A stretch of 64,000 bases of DNA from contig JACEVL010000341.1 of the NCBI GenBank assembly GCA_020284085.1, positions 1,254,377-1,318,376 of the forward strand. Direction: 5' to 3'. The notes below the pieces were generated by a model that saw only the letters and a list, made by a program, of their open reading frames with translations, had not been told where the DNA came from and did no database searches. This document shows, one piece after another, positions 56,455 through 64,000 of this stretch (position 1 is its first letter; every line of letters begins with the position of its first letter). The position numbers were made by a program, and so were the translations under genes. The DNA is from Aporrectodea caliginosa. Its lineage: Eukaryota > Annelida > Clitellata > Crassiclitellata > Lumbricidae.

Positions 56455-56589
56455 GTGAGACTCAGTGGCCAATTGGTTAGACCGCTTGGTCTGTAACGCG
56501 GAGAATATGGGTTCGATTCTCCTCAACGAAGACGGTTATTGTGTAGGGACCTTGGGCAAGTCCTTCATTCACAGCTCTGCGCCATTGTA

Positions 56590-56590
<1 letters not shown>
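56455..56590 (+). mobile_element. tRNA-derived SINE, family B, with MIR-like core
   Basis: The tRNA-like head has CCAATTGGTTAGACCGCTTG and ATGGGTTCGATTCTC. The body has TGTAGGGACCTTGGGCAAG and TCCTTCATTCACAGCTCTGC. The 3' end runs into (ATT)n. The GACCTTGGGCAAGTC block resembles the conserved block of MIR/Deu-type SINEs. Confidence 0.82.
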
Positions 56591-57000
<410 letters not shown>

Positions 57001-57194
57001 GTTGTGGTCGTTGTTTTTGTCATTGTTGTTGGCGCTGAGCCACCAATTGATGTACAGCAACCGTCTCAGAGGACGTGGCTAGAACCCGTATACTCGCCGC
57101 GTTACAAGGTTAGCGCCAAAGAAATCGTCTTCCATCCACTGAAAAGACACGTTTTCCCCATGCATCATTTCGCCCAAGTCTGTAGATCTCACAT
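57001..57194. other. short unique flank of the LTR
   Basis: No gene seen. Confidence 0.35.
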
Positions 57195-57276
57195 ACATGT
57201 GTAGCGTCGCTATTGTCGGATGTTCTAGACTTAACGCTAACTAATACAACTCAACACTGTGTATAGAACGTCTACC

Positions 57277-57282
57277 TTTATT
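57277..57282 (-). terminator. LTR polyadenylation signal
   Basis: AATAAA in ATTAATAAAGG on the minus strand, about 100 bp after the TATA box. Confidence 0.65.
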
Positions 57283-57379
57283 AATCATAATGCACTAAGA
57301 TACAGCTTACACAATGCTAGGTGAGCAGCAGCCACACTCGTATATTTAACCGGTCGCTCTCTCAGCTCCGCAAAACACT

Positions 57380-57390
57380 GGTTTTATACC
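57380..57390 (-). promoter_or_regulatory. LTR TATA box
   Basis: GGTATAAAACC on the minus strand, about 120 bp into the LTR. The expected start of transcription lies about 30 bp further on. Confidence 0.65.
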
Positions 57391-57505
57391 CCGGCAAGAT
57401 AATCCCTTGCCTGCACACACCACTAAGGCCACCAACTCTGCTTGCCAGCCGCTGTCACTGCACACACACCTAGGCTGATACTACACACCTACATACTACA
57501 CTACA

Positions 57506-57515
57506 TGCCCCCCTA
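57506..57515 (-). promoter_or_regulatory. polypurine tract (plus-strand primer)
   Basis: TAGGGGGGCA immediately before the LTR on the minus strand, as required for retroelement second-strand priming. Confidence 0.7.
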
Positions 57516-57734
57516 AGTGAATGACCGTGCCGCGGTCATTGATATATATCATAATCACCATAAAATGACAACTTAGCGTAACTATAACGATGCAGATACA
57601 GTAATAAACAAACACCACGACATACATATGCTAACCAATACCAAGTCCAACTCATAAAAATGTCAAATAAGCAAAAGCAAGCAAACTATAATAAAATGCA
57701 ATGTAACTCAAAATCCATTAGTTCAACCAAAACA
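57516..57734. other. non-coding stretch between env-like ORF and PPT
   Basis: AT-rich, no frame. Confidence 0.5.
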
Positions 57735-58262
57735 TTAACTAGATAAAGACTGAATATCAACCAACTCAATGCTAGGTGAATACGGAACAGGAGAAGAATC
57801 AGCTGATACATCCAAAGCCAAAGGAACAGTGAATTCAGCACTGGCTATAAAAAGTTTCACGTAGTAACGCTTATGAATTCCAATTATATGACGCAATCTC
57901 CCAGCTGTGGAGCAGGAAATTCTTAATGACTGCGGCAATACAACACGAATCTGCGAATGTTTATGTAACACAGCTACTTGCCAATCAAAGAGTAAACTAG
58001 ACCATAAACAATGACGCTGAAGACGAACCCGCGATATAGCACTTAAAGCCATGATCTCGTAGTCATTAACAGCAAAGTGAAGTCTATGCCAAGGAAGAAC
58101 CACCGTGTTAGTTGCGTTTCCTATATGAATAGCCAAAAAAACAGCCTGTGGACTGGTAGATGGCACACAGCACTTGCACCGTTTACGAAAAACCCCAACC
58201 AACAAAATGAGAACCAATAAACTAATCACCACAATCTGAAACCACTGAAAATCCGAAAAACC
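57735..58262 (-). pseudogene. env-like C-terminal ORF of the LTR element (5' truncated)
   Basis: The frame is open from about 58262 (FSDFQWFQIVV) to a stop at 57735, before the PPT and LTR. It starts with one strong hydrophobic segment (VISLLVLILLVGVF), followed by a basic/Cys-rich RKRCKCC and about 140 residues without further membrane segments. That is how the transmembrane end of an envelope-like third ORF looks, and its place just before the PPT fits. I do not recognise the family by sequence, and the ectodomain is missing. The 5' side joins LINE sequence directly at about 58245. Non-functional as it stands. Confidence 0.5.
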
Positions 58263-59446
58263 TGTACTAATCGCTGGATGGTTTTATCGACAGCCTTGCC
58301 TGGCAGCAGCGGTGCTCCCAACAATGACAAATCTTCAACGGCGATATTTTCAAACTCGGCGAAGGTCTGAATATTCTTAGCTTCATCGTAGCTTCTAGCA
58401 GATGTTTCGCATTTTGTTCGATTCAGCTTTAGACCGTACATGGGCGCCTCTTTCTCTATCAAGCGGATGTCATGTTCAACTTGATCGATCGGTCCAGCAA
58501 GAGTAAGATCGTCCATATAGCCTATAGTGAATGGAGTTGTCAAACTCTCTAGAAGCGGATGTATTGCCAGACAAAACTCCAGTGGTCCTAAAGGGTCGCC
58601 TTGCTGGGTGCCTTCCTCGGAAAGAATTGTATGCCGTCTGGTTTGTAGTTGGGGGGCGTAGGCATAGTTGTCATATACGTATCTGTATATTTCTGGAGCT
58701 TTTGCTGCCACCGCCTCTAACATTGAGTCCCTTCTCAGAGCATTGAAGGCATTCGAAAAGTCCAGTTTCACTATAATATGGTTTTCAGGCATAGACTGTA
58801 AGTAACGTCTGGTTGCGTGAACAGCAGCCTCGGCTCCTCCTGAAACTCCCACGCCGACTTGAAGTGGTGACAGATTTTGAGATAGGTATGGAGTAACAAC
58901 ATGGCAGACACACTTGGCGGCCAACCGTCGCCACGTGTATCCAATCGTGATTGGTCTAATTCCGCCATCTTTTTTACCAAGTGTTATTAGTCTACCACCG
59001 TAAAGAATATCTGCAATGTGTTTCGGTAGCCCGCCTCTCAGTAGTAGGTTGATTAGGTAAGTTATAGTATCTACGAGATCTGTGTCTGTTGTATTGGACA
59101 TAAGGTTCTTTAGATGTTGTGGTGTGAAGCCATCTGGACCTCCGCTAGGAAAGGAAGCTATTGCATTATAGACCATCTTACCAGAGACCTGTATGGCGTC
59201 AAACCTGTCTTCCTGAGGGTATGGCAGTGTTCTTCTGTCTTCGTAAGCCTTTGGGTGCTTCTTCTGCAGTTCTTCAATCACTCTAGGTGAATCTTCTACA
59301 GGAATATCATCAGAGCACAGCAAGCGAAGGGCTCCTTTGATGTCGCCATCTTCGAGTGTGCTAGAAACCGCCTGCGCAAGATTATTTACTTCGATCGTAG
59401 CCTTTGTTATTCCTCCTAGTTCGCAAGTCAGTTGGCGAGATTTCTT
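58226..59446 (-). pseudogene. LINE-type reverse transcriptase ORF, truncated at both ends
   Basis: An open frame of about 400 codons. In order: an upstream helical part (STLEDGDIKGALRLLCS), PSGGPDGFTPQHLKNL, GKKDGGIRPITIGYTWRRL, HIIVKLDFSNAFNALRRDSM with the first catalytic Asp, EGTQQGDPLGPLEFCLAIH, IGYMDDLTLAG with the catalytic DD, GLKLNRTKCE and LLGAPL. These are the finger and palm motifs of a non-LTR-type RT, catalytic residues intact. The start at 59323 is only the first Met. The frame is open to 59446, where it abuts an (AAT)n tail of another element. The thumb and C-terminus are lost at about 58245, replaced by the LTR-element sequence. No endonuclease is visible. Confidence 0.85.
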
Positions 59447-59515
59447 TATTATTATTATTTTTTCGCCCGAGGTAGAAAGGATCCCTCAGGCTCTAAGAAA
59501 CTAAGCATAATAATA
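59446..59515 (-). mobile_element. retroelement 3' tail (CCTCGGGCGAAAAAA(TAA)n)
   Basis: On the minus strand, CTTTCTACCTCGGGCGAAAAAA is followed by (TAA)n. A second tail of the same kind (CCTCGGGCAAAAAAATAT) lies at 60985-61025. Confidence 0.6.
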
Positions 59516-59559
59516 ATAATTATTGTGTTTTACGGGTTCTCGTCTCCATCGTGTTATGA

Positions 59560-59895
59560 ACCCGGCGCCCCCCGGGTTCGCTTCCCGGACGGGTCGGTTT
59601 ATCAGAGATTAACGGATCTTTACTGCGAGGTGGCTCGGTCGCATTATAAACGGAGTACATACAACACACAACACAACACAATATACAGGGGGCGCGGTGG
59701 TTTGGGGGTATGTTCGGTGCCTTGCAGCTGGAGGGTTGCGGGTTTCGAATCCACCTCAAAGCCGTCGCGTAGGGATCCTGGCAAGTCCTTCACTCGCAAT
59801 TGCTCATGCGCTTCGGCGTGAAACTCCGACTACAGCAGTAGTCGGAAGCGCCTTCTGAATAGGAAATCTAGTAGAGGCGCTATAACAAATGTTCA
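59560..59895 (+). mobile_element. dimeric tRNA-derived SINE (family C), head-truncated copy
   Basis: Starts inside a first tRNA-like head (GGGTTCGCTTCCCGG) and has a linker with ACAACACAACACAATA. A second head follows (GGGCGCGGTGGTTTGGGGG, GGGTTTCGAATCC), then GTAGGGATCCTGGCAAGTCC and the 3' core GAGGCGCTATAACAAATG with an AATACAAT tail. Inverted partner at 60100-60505. Confidence 0.82.
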
Positions 59896-59899
59896 AATA

Positions 59900-60095
59900 C
59901 AATAAAGGAGCCCCTAAAGGCCGCGGCGTTAAAGCGCTGCATGCAGACGGACACCTATGGAGTGAGTTACGGTGCAGCCGCTTTATGTCGCAACTGAACC
60001 AACTTAGGTCTTGCTTAGGGGTCGACTAGCGGAGTAGTGCATAGGCTATATATATATATATATATATTTCATGGCTGGATAGTATTGTATTGTAT
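59900..60095. other. spacer between inverted SINEs, with (TA)n
   Basis: (TA)n at 60047-60067, then TATTG repeats that are the tail of the minus-strand SINE. No gene. Confidence 0.5.
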
Positions 60096-60099
60096 TGTA

Positions 60100-60505
60100 T
60101 TTGAACACTTGTTATAGCGCCCCAACCAGATTTCCCATTCAGAGGCGCTCCCTGACTACTGCGCGAACGCTAAATCGGAGTTTCACGCCGAAGCGCATGA
60201 GCAATCTGAGAGTGAAGGACTTGCCCAGGGTCCCTACGCGGCGACTTTGAGTGAGTCCGAACCCGCAACCCTCCAGCTGCAAGGCACCAGCTGCAAGGCA
60301 CGAACATACCCCTACACCACCGCGCCCCAGTTGTATTGTGATGTTGTATTGTGTGTTGTATTGTACTCCACGTTTATAATGCGACCGAGCCACCCGCAGT
60401 AAAGATCCGAGAAATTAATCTCTGATAATCCGACCCGACCGGGAAGCGAACCCGGGGCGCCGGCGCGGCGAGCAGGCACCAACCCACTCGGCCACTCAGG
60501 ATAGT
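60100..60505 (-). mobile_element. dimeric tRNA-derived SINE (family C), full copy
   Basis: On the minus strand it has a first tRNA-like head (GAGTGGCCGAGTGGGTTGG, then CCGGGTTCGCTTCCCGG) and TGGCTCGGTCGCATTATAAA. A second head follows (GGGGCGCGGTGGTGTAGG, then GGTTGCGGGTTCGGAC), then GTAGGGACCCTGGGCAAGTC, then GGGGCGCTATAACAAGTG with an (AATAC)n tail. Two A/B-box sets in one element. Confidence 0.85.
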
Positions 60506-60860
60506 GTCTGCACGACGGTCATGTCTTTGTCTGGTCATACCTAAATCAAGAACTGTTCTCGGTGAACGAGTTTTTTCGGTTGCTGTGCCTGCCTTTTGGA
60601 ACTCTCTTCCTGTATCTGTGCGCTGTGCTCAGTCGCTTGTGTCGTTTCGTTCTCGGCTGAAAACTTACCTCTTTCAAATTGCTTATCCACCTTATGCCTC
60701 TCTGTCTCTTACGGACTGATCTTCTGGATGTTGACCTGATTACGGATTGTTTTGATGCGCCATCGGTTGATGCCTTGTGCATTAGACACCGGCGCAATAG
60801 AAGTTGCTAATTACATTACATTACATTACATTACATTACATTACATTACATTACGACGGT
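60505..60860 (+). pseudogene. CR1/L2-like LINE C-terminal fragment with (ATTAC)n tail
   Basis: The open frame gives CLVIPKSRTVLGERVFSVAV, PAFWNSLPVSVRCAQSL and FRSRLKTYLFQ, the typical LINE C-terminus. It is followed by CGGCGCAATAGAAGTTGC and (ATTAC)n. Abuts the SINE head at 60505. Only the last 70 codons are kept. Confidence 0.85.
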
Positions 60861-61645
60861 AGGTTAAGGCGAATTTTGACACTTGTCACAGTTGTCAGGC
60901 GTAAACTAGCAATAGGCTGGGACTAGCAGTAACCTTGTTGAACTTAGATCTCTGCCTCGGAGTTTTCAGTTTTCAGTTTTCAGTTTTTATTATTATTATT
61001 TTTTATATTTTTTTGCCCGAGGTATCTGTCACCAACTCTTTTCTTTCTTAGTTGTGACCTACCTCAAAAACTTTCCTTATCTCTACATATAAATTGCTCA
61101 ACGACTTCTAACTGTTTAAGAATTAAATTGACACAGTTCTTTGAATGTTTCTTTCTTTCTTCAAACACAGTTTAATAACAACAACTCAACTCTTGCATTA
61201 AAACAACTACTACACTGTATATGTTCAAATTCACTGTCATCAGCAGTTTCTAAGTTTGGCGCGCTAACTGCACGTGTAGAGAATCTATCGTCAGCCAATG
61301 TTTAGGCTACTTTAGGCCAAGCGCCCACGAGCCGACAGCGCAACTAAAGCCTAAGACTAAAACGCTTAACAATCGATACACATTATATATATATATATCA
61401 ACCTAAAGAACACCTGTGCTCATTATATATGCAAAACATTTGTTCACAGTATCAATGATCCCTCAGGCGATTCAAACAATATCCGGAGATGTTACTGATG
61501 GTGGTCCATGCAGATAGGATGGAGCGATCGTGTCTATTATGGTGGCATCCCATAAGAGGCTGCGACCCCCTGCCACGGAATCAATGACATCCCGTCGGGT
61601 CTTTTACCATCCGTTCGTGAAAGTCCTGGTGGTTCCTTAATGTTC
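60861..61645. other. intergenic, retro tail at 60985-61025
   Basis: TTTTCAG triplet at 60963-60985. No gene seen. The flank at 61480-61650 continues at 62217 beyond the MITE. Confidence 0.45.
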
Positions 61646-61655
61646 GGCATTCCAG

Positions 61656-62216
61656 CAGTGTTATATTCGTTAACGGAAACGATAAGTCGAACTGAAAATA
61701 ACCATTCCGTTAACGATAAGTATAACGATAACTGAAAATATTCTAAGAACGAAAACTGAACGGAAACGGAAATAAATGATGCCGAACTGAATAAAAACTG
61801 TAACGATAATTAAAATCCGAACGAAAATTATACACATTTATGACTAAAAATAGAAATGAAGTAATTTACTTACTGACTTAAATTGGCGGTGAACCAGTCT
61901 TTCGTTGGACTATGTTATAGAAATGAAGTAATTTACTTACTGACTTAAATTATCTTTCGTTGGACTATGTTAAGAACTTAATAGAAAGTCGTTAATCTCG
62001 CGAGATTTCTCGGTATAGATTATTTAAGAACTGTAACTGTAACTTGAACTAAAATTGTTTGAGAACTGTAACTTGAACTGAAATTATTTAAGAACTCGAA
62101 GTTGAAGTTGAACTGAAATTATTTGAGAACTGAAACTGAACTGAAACTGAAATTACCCCCAGCCGAACTGAACTGAAACTGAAATAGAAATTATTTTGTG
62201 AAGTAAAATAACACTG
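61656..62216. mobile_element. hAT-type MITE with internal AACTGAAA repeats
   Basis: Ends CAGTGTTAT / ATAACACTG, flanked by exact 8-bp copies of CATTCCAG (61648-61655, 62217-62224). The interior is a degenerate purine-rich array (GAACTGAAATTATTT, GAACTGTAACTTGAACT, AACGATAA). A further duplication, TTACTTACTGACTTAAATT, lies at 61866 and 61932. No transposase. Confidence 0.9.
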
Positions 62217-62224
62217 CATTCCAG

Positions 62225-62600
62225 ACTGTGTGAGACTTCGGCTTATGAGGTCATTTATGGACGCGTGTCTGGCTCTGCGACCAGGACCTAGGCCACATGA
62301 TAGCCCATGCGAAGTTATCTGCAGCAACCCTAGCCCCGCATGGGCACGTGTGGGGCTCGCATATCGTCGATCCAAGTCTGAGACCCACAGCCACTCTTAT
62401 TGCCTCGTCATCCATTCGCAACCCGCATGATGACATCGGGAGTGCCAATAACTAGTCGCCAGCATGGGGCGCCGCTTCCGCTTTTAGTCTTGCTTGATGG
62501 TATGTGTCGTTACATGATTCAGTCAGCGAGTCCTTCACATTCTTCACCAGTGGTCTATCCCAGTAGGCTTGTTTGTACGCTGCTTGATTGTCTGATGGTG
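62225..62600. other. intergenic, no gene seen
   Basis: Short frames only, no domain. Confidence 0.35.
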
Positions 62601-62604
62601 TTTT

Positions 62605-62613
62605 ATTACTGCA

Positions 62614-62693
<80 letters not shown>

Positions 62694-62700
62694 TGTTGTT
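62605..62700. repeat. (ATT)n microsatellite
   Basis: Uninterrupted TTA repeats of about 80 bp, then TTGTTG. Confidence 0.95.
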
Positions 62701-62709
62701 GTTCGTTGC

Positions 62710-63240
62710 TGTTGCTGTTACAGTAGTTGCTACAACTTTTTCTCATTATATTCTTATTACTATTATTTTTATCTAAGTTTATTTTATACCCTAACGGTCA
62801 GACATCTATCTAACCTTTCTCTTTGTTGTGCCAGTATATAATCAGTCACAAAAAGCCGTGTGAACTTTGTCGAAATTACATCATGAAGAACCGTTTCATC
62901 GCTCTTAGAAGTTTTATCGCCTGAGTGCGCCCAATAAATCAGAAATTGATTGCTCTGATAGACGGGGGTTCTGCGTGATGGAGTGTCTGGCGGTAATTCT
63001 GCGGTTCGTGAAAAAGGCATCCGTCTTGAGAGGGCAGAAAGCAAAGGTCGGCGGAATTCGTGATGGTAGTCACGACATTCGGCATTTCTGCATGCTGTCA
63101 TGAACGTCGATTATAATCGCTGAGGCTTTGCAGTCGTGTTCAGCGATTGTGTGACCATGCGATAACGGATCGATTCAAATTTAACTTTTTTATTGTCAGA
63201 GCGTAAAATGACACAAAAGAAATTTCACGAAATAAAATAA
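62710..63240. other. intergenic, no certain gene
   Basis: A 105-codon minus-strand frame (63101-62784) has mixed composition but no recognised motif. Confidence 0.35.
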
Positions 63241-63244
63241 CATA

Positions 63245-63805
63245 GGCCATGACACCATCAAATACAATAGCATAACAAAAATGACATACCATACCATGAC
63301 ATCACATCAAATAACATTACATCAAAGAGCATAACATCAAGTAAAATAACATCAAATAATATAACATCAAATAACGTAATATCAAGTAAAATAACATCTA
63401 ATAACATAACATTAACAAATAACAGTGGTGGTGGTGGCAGTGGTGGTCTGTTTGCCCGTACAGTAACTATGCAGAACCGCGCATTCTCTGTGGTAGGCCA
63501 TGGGGTTGGAATAGCCTCCCTCGGGAGCTACCTCTGTTCCATAGATCCCGTACTGCTACTTTTTATGGCCATTTGAAAACTTACCTTTTTGCCCGGGCTG
63601 GAGTTGGGAGCGCTTCTGAAGGGGCGCTATATAAATTTTTGAATGAATGAATTAAATGACATAGCGTCAAATGACATAACATGAAACAACATAATTATTA
63701 TCAAATGACATAACATCAAATGATATATATGACATCAAATAGCAAAACATCAAAGTATACAGTATGATGTCAAATTACATAGCATAAAATCTCAATACAA
63801 TAACA
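63245..63805. repeat. ATAACATCAAATA minisatellite, split by a LINE end
   Basis: AACATCAAATAACATA-like units of 12-14 bp occupy 63245-63420 and 63655-63800, either side of the LINE fragment. Confidence 0.85.
63425..63650 (+). mobile_element. CR1/L2-like LINE 3' end inside the minisatellite
   Basis: A short (GGT)n start, then text encoding RTVTMQNRAFSVVG and LPLFHRSRTATFYGHLKTYL in broken frames. Then GGGAGCGCTTCTGAAGGGGCGCTATATAAATTTTTG and a (GAAT) tail. Confidence 0.75.
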
Positions 63806-64000
63806 TCACAGAAACTGTCATTAACGAGGATGCGGCTCGATGTGTTGGACCATTAGCTGAACACAGTTCAAATCGTACAGGTAGGCACTTTGCTGGTTAA
63901 AAATTTAAGCCAAACTGAGGAACACACAAAATAGACAGGAAACCACGAATTTCGCAGAACAATCAGGAGATTCTGGAAGATGATTGAGGGGTAAGAGAAA
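63806..64000. other. window edge, nothing identified
   Basis: No feature seen. Confidence 0.35.

Larger units (their letters stand above)
57200..57505 (-). mobile_element. 3' LTR of an LTR retrotransposon
   Basis: On the minus strand it begins TGTAGTGTAG (57505) and ends CGACGCTACA (57200), the TG..CA ends of an LTR with a 5-bp inverted TGTAG/CTACA. Inside are a TATA box (57390-57380) and AATAAA (57282-57277) in the right order for U3-R-U5. A polypurine tract stands just outside at 57515-57506. The matching 5' LTR was not found in the window, so the element is 5' incomplete. Confidence 0.82.

Overview
The window looks like nuclear DNA of a metazoan, most likely an aquatic invertebrate (deuterostome or lophotrochozoan). 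I cannot name the species. The evidence is one intron-split neuropeptide-type GPCR gene, dense relics of LINEs, tRNA-derived SINEs, hAT-, Tc1- and mariner-type transposons, an LTR, and very abundant micro- and minisatellites. Nothing bacterial is present (no operons, no Shine-Dalgarno-led ORFs), and most open frames are artefacts of simple repeats.

The only convincing host gene is on the minus strand between 26833 and 21268. Three exons (26833-26434, 25993-25894, 21901-21268) join in phase across GT..AG introns. They give a complete 377-residue seven-helix rhodopsin-family receptor, most like the NPFF / SIFamide-type neuropeptide receptors. The second intron splits the Arg codon of the E/DRY motif and is packed with tandem arrays (22-bp, GAGT, GAAA, GACA, 85-bp).

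Layout. 0-21 kb is intergenic DNA with a hAT MITE (1046-1396), a Tc1 relic, SINE copies, telomere-like MITEs, a hAT transposase relic, a four-copy 154-bp satellite, a CR1-like LINE, a MITE carrying its own minisatellite, and a mariner relic (19.6-20.6 kb). 21.2-26.8 kb is the GPCR. 27.4-30.2 kb holds three consecutive minisatellite arrays, including a 174-bp higher-order repeat. 30.1-35.3 kb holds LINE ends, a fold-back minisatellite and a readable insertion stratigraphy (a MITE and a LINE in one older repeat). 36.2-41 kb is a 4.3-kb GTC/TTA-rich array running into a pure polypyrimidine tract. 41-55 kb is CATA/TATG microsatellite with LINE 3' ends, a possible exon fragment (about 50 kb) and a Harbinger-like MITE with perfect 27-bp ends. 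56-64 kb has SINEs with a MIR-like core block, an LTR with an adjacent env-like membrane ORF fused to a LINE-type reverse transcriptase, an inverted pair of dimeric SINEs and a second perfect-TSD hAT MITE.

Two themes run through the window. First, many unrelated LINE and SINE fragments end in the same 3' core (GGCGCTATATAAAT), each followed by a different short tandem repeat, which suggests shared retrotransposition machinery and microsatellite seeding. Second, the palindromic octamer TAGGCCTA occurs at least 17 times, where about one is expected by chance, and no annotated element explains it. I found no clear new multi-gene system. All coordinates and joins were read by eye.
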